A stretch of 64,000 nucleotides of DNA from Actinomyces qiguomingii. GTDB lineage: Bacteria; Actinomycetota; Actinomycetes; Actinomycetales; Actinomycetaceae. Where the stretch lies: the NCBI RefSeq assembly GCF_004102025.1, contig NZ_CP025228.1, forward strand, positions 1,922,001 through 1,986,000, written 5' to 3'. The translations under genes were made by a program, and so were the position numbers. Under the pieces are notes generated by a model that saw nothing but the letters and a program-made list of their open reading frames with translations, did no database searches and had not been told where the DNA came from. Numbering within the stretch: position 1 is the stretch's first letter; the number at the start of each line of letters is the position of its first letter. Positions 1-8,226 of this stretch are shown here, piece after piece.

Positions 1-1128
1 GTCATTCAGTCCCAGGTAGCTGACCTCCACCCGCCCGTAGCGGCCGGAGTCGAAGGGCGCCGTTGTGGCCCCCTGGGTGGGTGCGTTGACGGCGAAGCCG
101 TGGTTGTGGGAGGTGATCTCTACCCGGCCGGTGGCCCGGTCCAACACCGGCTGGTTGACGCCTCGGTGCCCGTAGTCAAGTTTGTAGGTGCCGAAGCCCA
201 GCGCCCTGCCAAAGATCTGGTTGCCCAGGCAGATACCGAAGAAGGGAATACGGGCGTCTAGAACGCCACGCAGCAGCTCCACCTCAGCGTCGGCCGTCCC
301 CGGATCGCCGGGGCCATTGGAGAAAAAGACTCCATCAGGGTGCAGGGCGAGTACCTCGACCAAGGTGGTGGACTGCGGCAGCACGTGTACGCGTACGCCC
401 CGTTCGGCCAGCTGCCAGGGGGTGCGTGCCTTGATACCCAGGTCGATGGCGGCCACAACGGCGATCGGCTCCTGGCCGGCGAAGTCGCCCCCGGGTTCTA
501 CGGTGTAAGGCTCGGTGGTGGTCACCTCCGCCGCCAGCGCCTGTCCGGTCATGGCCGGTGCGGAGCGTACCGCGTCCAAACAGGACTCGATAACCCGCGG
601 GGTCGGCTGTGACTGCTCCGGTGAGGCCACGCCATCGGGCAGGGCGGTCCCGGAGAAGATACCGGCGCGCATGGCTCCCCGCTCACGCAGGTGGCGGGTC
701 AGGGCGCGGGTGTCGATGTCGCAAATGCCGACCACGCCGTGGGTCACCAGCTCGGTCTCCAGTTCGCGGCGGGATCGCCAGGAGGAGGCGCGCCGAGCCG
801 GGTCGCGCACCACGAAACCTGCCACCCAGATGCGGTCGGACTCCCCGTCCTCGTCGTTGATGCCGGTATTACCGATGTGCGGCGCGGTCATCACCACGAT
901 CTGCCGGTGGTAGGAGGGGTCGGTGAGAGTCTCCTGGTAACCGGTCATGCCGGTGTTGAAGACGATCTCGGCGACAGTGGAGCCGGTGGCGCCGTAGGAG
1001 CTACCCACCAGTGTGTAGCCGTCTTCCAGGACCAGCAGTGCCGGGGTGCGCACGATACGCTCTCCGGCGGGCAGGGCGGGGCTGGTGAAACCGCCGTAGG
1101 CAGCCGGCGTGGGACTGGAGTCGTTCAT
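1..1128 (-). CDS. carA: Carbamoyl-phosphate synthase small (glutaminase) chain, 3' end cut by window edge
   Basis: CarA hydrolyses glutamine and passes ammonia to CarB to make carbamoyl phosphate for pyrimidines and arginine. Translating the minus strand from the ATG at 1128 gives 376 codons open to the window edge. It begins [12 protein letters not shown] and contains the N-terminal CarA fold ([20 protein letters not shown]), the class I amidotransferase nucleophile elbow (FFGICLGNQ, catalytic Cys) and the SHNHGF histidine segment near the end, so only a short C-terminus is missing. The start codon overlaps the pyrC stop (ATGA, 1125-1128), which implies translational coupling as the fourth gene of the pyr operon. 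carB is expected just outside the window. No key residue is missing in what is visible. Confidence 0.95.
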   Translation of the reverse strand, partial: MNDSSPTPAAYGGFTSPALPAGERIVRTPALLVLEDGYTLVGSSYGATGSTVAEIVFNTGMTGYQETLTDPSYHRQIVVMTAPHIGNTGINDEDGESDRIWVAGFVVRDPARRASSWRSRRELETELVTHGVVGICDIDTRALTRHLRERGAMRAGIFSGTALPDGVASPEQSQPTPRVIESCLDAVRSAPAMTGQALAAEVTTTEPYTVEPGGDFAGQEPIAVVAAIDLGIKARTPWQLAERGVRVHVLPQSTTLVEVLALHPDGVFFSNGPGDPGTADAEVELLRGVLDARIPFFGICLGNQIFGRALGFGTYKLDYGHRGVNQPVLDRATGRVEITSHNHGFAVNAPTQGATTAPFDSGRYGRVEVSYLGLND

Positions 1129-2462
1129 GCCTGCTCCTTCGGTTCGGTCTCCTGGCTTGCACGCTCCACGGGACGACCGGCCAGCACGGTGGGGCGGCCG
1201 TGTAGGAAGGTGGCCAGTACCTGCCCGGGCAGCTCCATGCCGACGTAGGGGGTGTTGGTGGAACGAGTCCACTGGGACTCGGGGTCAACTACCTGCCGCA
1301 CGCCGGGGTCCACCACCGTGACATTGGCGGGCTCTCCCACGGCCAGCGGGCGGCCCTGATCGGCTAGTCGACCGATGCGGGCCGGCGTTTCGGACAGCAC
1401 GCGCGCCACGTCCCGCCAGGTCATGAGTCCGGGCTCGACCATGGTGGCGATGATGATTGGCAGGGCTGTCTCCAGACCGGTCATGCCGAAGGCGCCGGCC
1501 TGCCACTCGCAGTCTTTGGACTCGCGCGGATGGGGGGCGTGATCCGTGCCGACCACGTCGATGGTCCCGTCGGCCAGTGCTTCTCGCACCGCCTCCACGT
1601 CGGCGGCGGTGCGCAGCGGCGGGTTGACCTTGTACCGGGGCGAGTAGGTGCGGGCCAGTTCGTCGGTCAGCAGCAGATGATGAGGGGTGACTTCGGCGGT
1701 GACATTGATTCCGCGGGCCTTGGCCCAGCGGATGATCTCCACGCTGCCGGCGGTGGACAGGTGGCACACATGCAGGCGGGAACCGACGTGCCCCGCCAAT
1801 AAGACGTCACGGGCGATGATCGACTCCTCGGCGACGGCGGGCCAGCCGGCCAGGCCGAGCTCGGCCGAGACACGGCCCTCATGCATCTGGGAGCCCTCGG
1901 TCAGGCGCGGGTCCTGGGAGTGCTGGGCAATCACGCCGTCGAAGGACTTGACGTATTCCAAGGCGCGGCGCATGAGCACCGGGTCGGATACGCAGTTGCC
2001 GTCATCGGAAAAGACACGCACCCGGGCGGCAGAGTGCGCCATAGCACCCATCTGGGACAGGTGCTCACCCTTAAGCCCCTCGGAGACGGCACCGACAGGG
2101 TGCACATCCACCCAGCCGGCCTGGTTGCCCAGGCGCAGCACCTGCTCGACCACACCGGCGTTGTCCTGCGCAGGGGTGGTGTTGGCCATGGCGAACACGG
2201 CGGTGTAACCGCCGACGGCGGCGGCACGGGTGCCGGTGTAGACGGTTTCGGCGCTCTCACCGCCGGGTTGACGCAGGTGGGTGTGAATGTCCACCAGACC
2301 GGGCAGTAGCACCCGGCCGGCCAGGTCGTCGTGGCGGTGGGCGTCGGCGGGGGCCTGGGCGGCGGCGTCGGAGCCGATGGCGGCCAGGCGGCCTTCGCTG
2401 ATCAGGACATCGGTGGCGTCCTCGCCATAGGGGCGGACACCGGGCAGGAGGTGAGCGGTCAC
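1125..2462 (-). CDS. pyrC: Dihydroorotase (class I type, PyrC)
   Basis: Catalyses the reversible cyclisation of N-carbamoyl-L-aspartate to dihydroorotate, step three of pyrimidine synthesis. The 445-residue protein has the amidohydrolase metal motif [10 protein letters not shown] at about residues 58-67, the DDG segment (FSDDGNCV) and the GTDHAPH motif that carries the catalytic Asp, all typical of the long class I dihydroorotases of Gram-positive bacteria. The start at 2462 overlaps the pyrB stop (ATGA) and the stop overlaps the carA start, so the gene sits in a tightly coupled pyrR-pyrB-pyrC-carA transcript. Its length is normal for the family and nothing appears damaged. Confidence 0.96.
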   Translation of the reverse strand: MTAHLLPGVRPYGEDATDVLISEGRLAAIGSDAAAQAPADAHRHDDLAGRVLLPGLVDIHTHLRQPGGESAETVYTGTRAAAVGGYTAVFAMANTTPAQDNAGVVEQVLRLGNQAGWVDVHPVGAVSEGLKGEHLSQMGAMAHSAARVRVFSDDGNCVSDPVLMRRALEYVKSFDGVIAQHSQDPRLTEGSQMHEGRVSAELGLAGWPAVAEESIIARDVLLAGHVGSRLHVCHLSTAGSVEIIRWAKARGINVTAEVTPHHLLLTDELARTYSPRYKVNPPLRTAADVEAVREALADGTIDVVGTDHAPHPRESKDCEWQAGAFGMTGLETALPIIIATMVEPGLMTWRDVARVLSETPARIGRLADQGRPLAVGEPANVTVVDPGVRQVVDPESQWTRSTNTPYVGMELPGQVLATFLHGRPTVLAGRPVERASQETEPKEQA

Positions 2463-3463
2463 AGCTGGTTCCCTTCGTCGGCGAGGAGCAGGTAGAGAGC
2501 GGCCATACGCACAGAGACGCCGTTACCCACCTGTTCGACCACGCGCGAGCGGGGGTCGTCAGCGGCGTCGGCGGTGATCTCCAGGCCACGATTCATAGGG
2601 CCGGGGTGCATGACGATGGCGTGTTCGGGCATGGCGGTTCGGCGCACCGCGCCGAGCCCGTAGCCGCGTGAGTACTCCTCCGGGCTGGGGAAGAAGCCAC
2701 CGCCCGCGGCGCTCATGCGCTCGCGCTGCACGCGCAGCATCATCACGGCATCGGGCTCGACGGCGGCGATGGCGGCATCGAAATCGTAGGAGACCTCGCA
2801 GGGCCAGTCATCCATGCCCACCGGCAGCAGGGTGGGTGGGGCGACCAGGGTGACCCGCGCGCCCAGCGTTGTGAGCAGGTCGACATTTGAGCGGGCCACC
2901 CGTGAGTGCAATACGTCGCCGACGATGATCACTCGGGCCCCTTCCAGGTCACGGCCCTGGGGGGCCGGGGCGCCGTCGGCGGCGCGGGCCGAACCGGAGG
3001 CTGGTCCGCCGGGGGCGTACCAGCGGCGCAGGGTCATGGCGTCCAGCAGCGCCTGGGTGGGGTGCTGGTGGGTGCCGTCGCCAGCATTGAGGACGGGCAC
3101 GTCAATCCAGCCAGCGTGCGCCAGCAGGTGGGCGGCGCCGCAGGCGGAGTGGCGCACCACCACTGCGTCGGCGCCCATGGCCATGATGGTCTGTGCGGTG
3201 TCCTTCAGGGTCTCCCCCTTGGAGACCGAGGAGCCTTTGGCGGAGAAGTTGATGACGTCGGCGCTCAGGCGCTTGGCGGCGGCCTCGAAGGACAGCCGAG
3301 TGCGGGTGGAGTCCTCGAAGAAGAGGTTCACCACGGTCTTGCCGCGCAGGGTGGGCAGCTTCTTGACGGCGTGGCGCTGGGTAGCGGCCATTGCCTCGGC
3401 GGTGTCGAGCACCATCACCGCCTCGTCATGGGACAGGTCCTTGGCGGACAGCAGGTGCTTCAT
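2459..3463 (-). CDS. pyrB: Aspartate carbamoyltransferase catalytic chain
   Basis: Condenses carbamoyl phosphate with aspartate, the committed step of pyrimidine synthesis. The 334-residue protein carries the carbamoyl-phosphate loop ([13 protein letters not shown], about residues 49-61) and the HPTQALLD motif (about 133-140). The usual loop between the HPTQ domain and the [12 protein letters not shown] segment is enlarged by roughly 20-25 small and charged residues (about 153-175), which is not part of the core fold as I know it. The gene is coupled to pyrR upstream and pyrC downstream by 4 bp overlaps. No pyrI regulatory chain is present, as expected for Gram-positive PyrB, so control is likely at the mRNA level through PyrR. 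Confidence 0.96.
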   Translation of the reverse strand: MKHLLSAKDLSHDEAVMVLDTAEAMAATQRHAVKKLPTLRGKTVVNLFFEDSTRTRLSFEAAAKRLSADVINFSAKGSSVSKGETLKDTAQTIMAMGADAVVVRHSACGAAHLLAHAGWIDVPVLNAGDGTHQHPTQALLDAMTLRRWYAPGGPASGSARAADGAPAPQGRDLEGARVIIVGDVLHSRVARSNVDLLTTLGARVTLVAPPTLLPVGMDDWPCEVSYDFDAAIAAVEPDAVMMLRVQRERMSAAGGGFFPSPEEYSRGYGLGAVRRTAMPEHAIVMHPGPMNRGLEITADAADDPRSRVVEQVGNGVSVRMAALYLLLADEGNQL

Positions 3464-4047
3464 CGGGTGGCCTCCTGGGTCTGGGCGTCGACGATGGTCA
3501 CGGCGTCCGCGTCGGCGCCGAGCTCGGTCAGGGCGACTACCACCTTCTCCGAGCGCGAAGTGGGCAGATTCTTACCCACATAGTCGGCCCGGATGGGTAG
3601 CTGGCGGTGACCCCGGTCCACCAGGACGGCCAGCTGAACCGCGTCGGCGCGGCCGATTGCGCCTAGGGCGTCCAGGGCGGCCCGGATGGTGCGGCCGGAG
3701 AATAGGACGTCGTCAACCAGGATGACGGTGCGTCCCTCCAGAGTCTCACCCGGAATCCGCGTGGGCCGGGGCACGCGGATGGGATGACGGCCGAGATCGT
3801 CGCGGTACATGGTGATGTCGAGGGTGCCTACCGGCGGGGCGCCGGCACCTTCCTCCCCTTTGGCTGCCATCTCCAGGGCGGCGGCCAGACGCTGGGCCAA
3901 TGGGACTCCGCCGGTTGGGATGCCGAGAATCATCAGGTCACTGCTGCCCCGATTGCGTTCGAGGATCTCGTGGGCTATGCGGACGAGGGAGCGCTGAATC
4001 TCGGCAGCGCCGAGGATCTGCTTCCCGCTGGGCTGGGCTGCGGCCAC
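3460..4047 (-). CDS. pyrR: PyrR bifunctional pyr operon regulator / uracil phosphoribosyltransferase
   Basis: PyrR binds pyr mRNA in response to UMP/UTP and also has uracil phosphoribosyltransferase activity. The 195-residue protein has the type I PRPP-binding motif [13 protein letters not shown] (about residues 109-121) and the PyrR hallmarks near the N-terminus ([14 protein letters not shown]) and GIPTGGV. The start is a GTG at 4047, chosen because a strong Shine-Dalgarno (AAGGAGGT, 4057-4064) lies 9 nt upstream. The leader holds a PyrR-type binding loop whose stem can pair with this ribosome site (separate entry). First gene of the pyr operon; the stop overlaps the pyrB start. Confidence 0.96.
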   Translation of the reverse strand: MAAAQPSGKQILGAAEIQRSLVRIAHEILERNRGSSDLMILGIPTGGVPLAQRLAAALEMAAKGEEGAGAPPVGTLDITMYRDDLGRHPIRVPRPTRIPGETLEGRTVILVDDVLFSGRTIRAALDALGAIGRADAVQLAVLVDRGHRQLPIRADYVGKNLPTSRSEKVVVALTELGADADAVTIVDAQTQEATR

Positions 4048-4056
4048 GGTATGTGG

Positions 4057-4092
4057 ACCTCCTTCTCCGCCTCACTGGACGGGCTTCAAGGA
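4057..4092 (-). promoter_or_regulatory. Putative PyrR-binding leader hairpin that occludes the pyrR ribosome-binding site
   Basis: On the minus strand the leader reads TCCTT (4092-4088), GCC (4084-4082), the loop CGTCCAGTGA, GGC (4071-4069), then the Shine-Dalgarno AAGGAGGT (4064-4057). TCCTT can pair with AAGGA of the Shine-Dalgarno and GCC with GGC, presenting UCCAGUGAGG in the loop. This matches the PyrR binding-loop core known from Bacillus and mycobacteria (UCC-G-GAGG). A candidate -10 (TAACAT, 4112-4107) would start the RNA close to 4100, just before the hairpin; no good -35 was seen. The arrangement fits PyrR-dependent translational repression as described for Mycobacterium smegmatis rather than Bacillus-type attenuation. 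This is inferred from sequence only. Confidence 0.7.
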
Positions 4093-4168
4093 TGTCGGTC
4101 GGGCCGATGTTAGCGCAGGGACTGGGCCGACGCGTCCGGTGTCCGCCCGGTGAGCCTCACACCCCCCA

Positions 4169-4234
4169 CGCCGAGTTCGGTCGACGTTACCGCCGAGTTC
4201 GGCCGATATTACCGCCGAGTTCGGTCGATATGGC
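4169..4234. repeat. Three tandem 22 bp units with core CCGAGTTCGG
   Basis: Units at 4169-4190, 4191-4212 and 4213-4234 follow one another with an exact 22 bp period. Each contains the near-palindrome CCGA-GT-TCGG followed by a more variable TCGATATTAC-like part; the last ends in TATGGC. The same unit occurs twice at 22812-22855. Both arrays lie between the 3' end of one minus-strand gene and the 5' leader of the next (here sorC-type gene and pyrR). Function unknown. Confidence 0.85.
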
Positions 4235-4337
4235 ATGGGGAGTCGCGCCCGCCCACGGTGCCGGGTTGGGTGCCTTAGCCGCATTCGTATATGACGGCGG
4301 AACGCCCACGCCAGCCCCTCGCCCGTCAGCAGCACGC

Positions 4338-5294
4338 TCAGCTCCCCTCGAGCACCGCGCGGGCGGTGACCTCATCGGTCACGAGCGCGGAGAGGAAGCC
4401 GCCACGCAGCGCAGCCCGGATAGCCGTGATCTTGTCCTCGCCGGCAGCCACGCCGACCACCACTGGAATCGCCTTAAGCCGTTCGGGCTCCATGCACAGG
4501 GTGCGCTCACACAGCGCCGTGGGCACGTGTCTTCCCTCGGCGTCCAGATGATGTCCGCACAGGTGTGCAACTGCGCCACGACGGCGGCACTCGCGCACCA
4601 CCTGCGGTGTCATCCACTTGCGCAGCAGCGGGCTGGCGGACTCGCCCACCGCACCGATACCCGTAAGGGCAACGTCGCTGCGCGCGGCCAGTTCCAGGGT
4701 GGTGGCTACCTGATCCTCTTGGCGTACGGCGCGCGCCAGATTCAGAGAGTCGAACACTAAAGGCACGGTAAGGGAGCGATACCGGCCTCCCAGCCGCATG
4801 GCGAGATTGCGGCACACGTCGCCGCCGTCGCCCAGGTCGAAGGACTCGCCCGCCGAGCCGATCATGGACACGACGGTAGAACTCGGCCAGGTGCGCTCAG
4901 GCGTCTGCTGTACGACGGCGGCCACTGCCCGTCCATTGGACACAGCTATCACCGAACGCGGCCCGCAGTAGTCGACCAGCAGCTCTGCCGCGGCCCTGGC
5001 CACGTCGGGCGTCACACCAGGGAGCACCGGGTGGGAGACCTCGGTGACGCGCGCCTCCTTAAGGCTGTAGGCCGAACTGAGCTGCTCCTCCAGCGCCATT
5101 AGGCGCTCGATGGGGTGGGCAACGGTTACCCGCACGATCCCAACCCTGCGGGCCTCGGTCAGTTTGCGTGAGACCGTGGAACGCGAGTAGCCCAGGCGTT
5201 CGGCGATCTCCTCCTGACTCAGATCCCGGTCCCAGTAAAGGTGAGCGATATTGAGCAGCAGCCGCGCCTGCTCACGGTCCAGGTTGGCGCACAT
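4338..5294 (-). CDS. SorC/DeoR-type sugar-binding transcriptional regulator
   Basis: Probable repressor of the divergent sugar-acid operon at 5522-10614. The 318-residue protein has an N-terminal helix-turn-helix (LSQEEIAERLGYSRSTVSRK, about residues 25-44) and the SorC family C-terminal effector domain, related to sugar-phosphate isomerases, beginning about residue 60. The family normally binds a phosphorylated sugar as inducer, which suits the phosphorylated intermediates expected from the neighbouring enzymes. The start is the ATG at 5294. A TAAGAT box (5306-5301) lies seven bases before this ATG, so the mRNA may be leaderless, and an AGTTGC-12-GCAACT inverted repeat covers that box, suggesting autoregulation. 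Confidence 0.85.
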   Translation of the reverse strand: MCANLDREQARLLLNIAHLYWDRDLSQEEIAERLGYSRSTVSRKLTEARRVGIVRVTVAHPIERLMALEEQLSSAYSLKEARVTEVSHPVLPGVTPDVARAAAELLVDYCGPRSVIAVSNGRAVAAVVQQTPERTWPSSTVVSMIGSAGESFDLGDGGDVCRNLAMRLGGRYRSLTVPLVFDSLNLARAVRQEDQVATTLELAARSDVALTGIGAVGESASPLLRKWMTPQVVRECRRRGAVAHLCGHHLDAEGRHVPTALCERTLCMEPERLKAIPVVVGVAAGEDKITAIRAALRGGFLSALVTDEVTARAVLEGS

Positions 5295-5435
5295 AGTTGC
5301 ATCTTACGATCAGCAACTTCGTATTTCACTGTAAATATTGCAGGCGTATCGGTTGTGAACACCACCTTCGCTGATGGAAAGATGCACGAACGTGCATGAC
5401 CGCCTTTTGTAGACGGGTCGGGCCATGCCTAGCGT
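5295..5435. promoter_or_regulatory. Divergent control region with two inverted repeats and a candidate promoter
   Basis: This stretch between the SorC-type regulator and its target operon holds: (a) AGTTGC-N12-GCAACT at 5295-5318, overlapping the regulator's TAAGAT -10 candidate; (b) a perfect palindrome ATGCACG-AA-CGTGCAT at 5382-5397; (c) a possible plus-strand promoter TTGTAG (5407-5412), 17 bp, TAGCGT (5430-5435) just downstream of the palindrome. The palindromes are candidate operators. The promoter boxes are weak matches and the leader to the first gene would be about 80 nt. Confidence 0.45.
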
Positions 5436-5521
5436 TAAGGCGTCGCAACGGTGGGAACTGGGAACTTGGGACCGGCTCCCACCCGGCGGCTCCCTCGCTC
5501 ACCCGTTCGAAGGAGAACCAT

Positions 5522-6514
5522 ATGGCAGTTGTCCGCACCATCAACGGCGACGTCGATCCGTCCACACTCGGCGTCGTTAACGCCCACGACCACCTCATCC
5601 GCGTCGGCGCGGGCGAGGTTTACATCGACCCCGACCATCTTCTGGATGACGAGGATAAGGCGGCCCAGGAAGCCGGATACTTCGTCGCCGCCTCCAAGCG
5701 CTTCGCCCCGACCGCCACCATCGTGGACATGTGTCCGGCCTCCTGTGGCCGCGGCGTGGTCAAGCTCAAGCGGGTGGTCGAACGGGTCCCCGACCTGCAG
5801 GTCATCCAGGCCACCGGCTTCCACCAGCAGAAGGTGTACCTGGAGTGGCGCCAGTCCTGGGTCAACCAGTACACCGTCAACGAGATCGCCGACTTGCTGA
5901 TCGCCGACATCGTCGAAGGCGTTGACGCGGGCGACTACATGGGCCCGCTGGTCAGACGCACCGACGTGCGTGCCGGCGTGATCAAGTGGGCCACCGCCTA
6001 CGGGAAGATCACTGACTGGGAGGTCAAGACCGGTAAGGCCGTCGCCATTGCTTCCAAGGAGACCGGCGCGCCGGTCAACACCCATGTCACCGCCGGCACC
6101 TGTGGCCCCGAGCAGGCCCGCTTCCTGATCGACCAGGGCGTGGCCCCGGAGAAGATCGCCATCGGCCACATCCAGCGCAACTGGGACCCGTGGGTCCAGG
6201 AGCAGATCACGAAGCTAGGCGCCTACGTGGAACTGGACGGCACCAACCGCATCAAATACGTGCCGGACAACGCCCGCGTCAACTTGCTCAAAGTGCTAGG
6301 TGAGAAGGGCTACGGCAAGCAGATACTGCTCGGCACCGACTCTGGCAAGGCCTCCTACCAGAAGGCCTACGGCTCGGTCTCCGGGATCGACTACGACCCG
6401 GCCGTGTTCTGCCCGCGCCTGATCGACGACGAGGGCTTCGACCCCGACTATGTCCAGGACCTGCTGGTGAACAATGCCGCGACGTTCTTCGCCTTCGAGC
6501 CCTTGGCCGACTGA
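5522..6514 (+). CDS. Phosphotriesterase-family metal hydrolase, probable sugar-lactone(-phosphate) lactonase
   Basis: Amidohydrolase-superfamily TIM-barrel enzyme of 330 residues. All binuclear metal ligands of the phosphotriesterase homology family are visible: H22 and H24 (NAHDHL), a bridging Lys at K155 (AGVIKWA), H188 (NTHVT), H216 (IGHIQRN) and D273 (LLGTDSGK). Family members with a bridging Lys include lactonases acting on sugar lactones and lactone phosphates, such as the Mycoplasma enzymes for xylono/arabino-lactone 5-phosphates. The neighbours encode UlaD- and UlaE-like enzymes, so a lactone or lactone-phosphate substrate replacing the UlaG step is a reasonable inference. The start was set at 5522 because an AAGGAG ribosome site sits just upstream; a longer in-frame reading back to 5396 lacks one. 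First gene of the operon. Confidence 0.85.
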   Translation: MAVVRTINGDVDPSTLGVVNAHDHLIRVGAGEVYIDPDHLLDDEDKAAQEAGYFVAASKRFAPTATIVDMCPASCGRGVVKLKRVVERVPDLQVIQATGFHQQKVYLEWRQSWVNQYTVNEIADLLIADIVEGVDAGDYMGPLVRRTDVRAGVIKWATAYGKITDWEVKTGKAVAIASKETGAPVNTHVTAGTCGPEQARFLIDQGVAPEKIAIGHIQRNWDPWVQEQITKLGAYVELDGTNRIKYVPDNARVNLLKVLGEKGYGKQILLGTDSGKASYQKAYGSVSGIDYDPAVFCPRLIDDEGFDPDYVQDLLVNNAATFFAFEPLAD

Positions 6515-6529
6515 ACGAGGCGAATCGAA

Positions 6530-7198
6530 ATGAGCGAACCCCGCAACACGCCCAGGCTCCAGATCGCCCTGGACACCCTGGACCAGCCCAGTGCGCTGGG
6601 CCCGCTGCAGCAGGCGGCGCCGTACGTCGACATCATCGAGTGCGGCACCATCCTGATCCTTTGCGAGGGCTACCATGCGGTGCGCAACATCCGCGCCCTG
6701 TTCCCCAACAAGCAGATCCTGGCCGACGTGCGCATCGCGGAGGCCGGTGCCAAAATCGCTCGCCTTGCCTTCGAGGCCGGCGCGGACCTGGTCTCCTGCG
6801 TGGCGGGCGCCTCCATGACCACTATCGAGCAGGTCTGCAAGGTAGCCGCGGATTTCGACGGCGAGGTGCAGGTGGAGCTGGCCGACGAGTGGTACGACCC
6901 CGAGCGTGCCCGCGCCTGGCGCGCCGCCGGCGTCCAGCACGTCATCGTCAAGCGCTCCCGCGACCGCGAGGCGGCCGGCGACCTGTCCTGGAAGGCCGAG
7001 GACATGGACCGCGTCGACGAACTGGCGGACATGGGCTTCACGGTCACCGTCACCGGGGGCATCAATGTGGGGGATCTGCCCGCCTTCATCGGCAGGCGGG
7101 TAGGCATCGTCATCGCCGGCCGGTCAATTGTGGCCGCCGCCGACCCGGCCGGCTCCGCAGCCGCCCTGCGCGATGCCATCGACAAGGTGTGGCCATGA
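6530..7198 (+). CDS. UlaD-like 3-keto-L-gulonate-6-phosphate decarboxylase family protein with altered active-site residues
   Basis: OMP-decarboxylase-superfamily barrel of 222 residues that aligns by eye along its whole length with E. coli UlaD: ALD at 13-15, IIECGTIL at 35-42, LADVRIAEAG at 64-73, VQVEL at 113-117, RSRDREAAG at 142-150, TVTGGI at 173-178, IAGRSI at 195-200. UlaD converts 3-keto-L-gulonate 6-phosphate to L-xylulose 5-phosphate and CO2. The usual D-x-K-x-x-D signature reads D66-x-R68-x-x-E71 here, and the position of UlaD His136 is K141, while the arginine matching R139 is kept. So the key lysine is replaced by Arg and a Lys appears where His is expected. The substrate or chemistry may differ. 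The stop overlaps the next gene's start (ATGA). Confidence 0.85.
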   Translation: MSEPRNTPRLQIALDTLDQPSALGPLQQAAPYVDIIECGTILILCEGYHAVRNIRALFPNKQILADVRIAEAGAKIARLAFEAGADLVSCVAGASMTTIEQVCKVAADFDGEVQVELADEWYDPERARAWRAAGVQHVIVKRSRDREAAGDLSWKAEDMDRVDELADMGFTVTVTGGINVGDLPAFIGRRVGIVIAGRSIVAAADPAGSAAALRDAIDKVWP

Positions 7199-8079
7199 GC
7201 ATGACCTTCCTTGATGACGGCATCCGTCTGGGCATCTATGAGAAGGCCCTGGTCTCCAACCCGCTGGCCAGCCCGGACGACTGGGCGAGCTTCCTGGCGC
7301 AGGTGCCGCAGGCCGGCTACTCCTTCCTGGACCTGTCGGTCGACGAGTCCCCCGAGCGGGAGGCCCGCCTGGAGTGGGGGCCGCGCCAGTGCCGCATGGT
7401 TCGACAGGCCGCCGAATCGGTCGGCACCGGCATCGGCGGGGTGTGCCTGTCGGTGCACCGGCGCATCGGCCCGGGCTCGGCCGACCCCGAAGTCAGGCGA
7501 CGGGCCCGGGAGGTCATGGCCCGGGGCCTCGAACTGTGCCACGAGCTAGGCGCGCCCGTGATCCAGGTCGCGGGCTACTACGCCTACTACGAGGACCCGC
7601 ACCCTGACGCCGAGCGCTGGTACTGCCAGCTGCTGGCCGACGCCGTTCCCCTGGCCTCCCGCCTGGGAGTGGTGATGGGGATTGAGAACGTTGACGGCAC
7701 GGACGTGACCTCCATCGGCAAGGCCATGGAGTTCGTTGACGCCGTCGGCTCCCCCTATCTGCAGGTCTACCCGGACCTGGGCAACATCGCCGAGCAGGGG
7801 CTCGATCCCATCGTCGAACTCGAGGCCGGCCGTGGGCACATGGTGGCCATGCACGCCAAGGACGTGCGGCGCGGCGAGCCCCGCAGGGTGGACATGGGCA
7901 CGGGCATCGTCGACTGGGACCTGTCCTTCAAGCTGCTCGCCGAGCAGCACTGGACCGGTCGACTCATGATCGAGATGTGGAACGACGACGCCCCCGACTC
8001 AGTGGCGCGCTGCATCGGCGCCCGCGAATTCATTGAGGGCAAGGCCGCTGGCGCCGGCATCGCCATCGACAAGCCCTGA
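7195..8079 (+). CDS. UlaE-like L-ribulose-5-phosphate 3-epimerase (xylose-isomerase-like TIM barrel)
   Basis: 294-residue homologue of UlaE/SgbU, which interconverts L-xylulose 5-phosphate and L-ribulose 5-phosphate. The metal ligands are visible at E164 (GIENVD), D194 (YPDLGN), H220 (AMHAKD) and E260 (LMIEMWND), and the N-terminal LGIYEKAL and CLSVHRR segments match the family. The ATG at 7195 overlaps the upstream stop (ATGA); a second ATG at 7201 is possible. The gene directly follows the UlaD-like decarboxylase, the same pairing as in ascorbate and L-xylulose pathways, so the two probably act in sequence. The 4-epimerase UlaF that would complete the route to D-xylulose 5-phosphate is not in this window. 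Confidence 0.88.
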   Translation: MSMTFLDDGIRLGIYEKALVSNPLASPDDWASFLAQVPQAGYSFLDLSVDESPEREARLEWGPRQCRMVRQAAESVGTGIGGVCLSVHRRIGPGSADPEVRRRAREVMARGLELCHELGAPVIQVAGYYAYYEDPHPDAERWYCQLLADAVPLASRLGVVMGIENVDGTDVTSIGKAMEFVDAVGSPYLQVYPDLGNIAEQGLDPIVELEAGRGHMVAMHAKDVRRGEPRRVDMGTGIVDWDLSFKLLAEQHWTGRLMIEMWNDDAPDSVARCIGAREFIEGKAAGAGIAIDKP

Positions 8080-8226
8080 GCGCCACTTAACGACTCGCAC
8101 CGCGAGCCGCACCCGGCATACGCCGTCCCCCCGACCGTCTTCGAACACACCCGCGGCCACAGCCAGACAGGCAGCCGCACCGCCGCGAACTCGCGGCCAT
8201 ACACAGCCAACCAGAAGGACCGAACA

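Noticed and set aside
4169..4234. CRISPR array
   Set aside because: Units are contiguous 22 bp tandem repeats with no spacers and no cas genes nearby.
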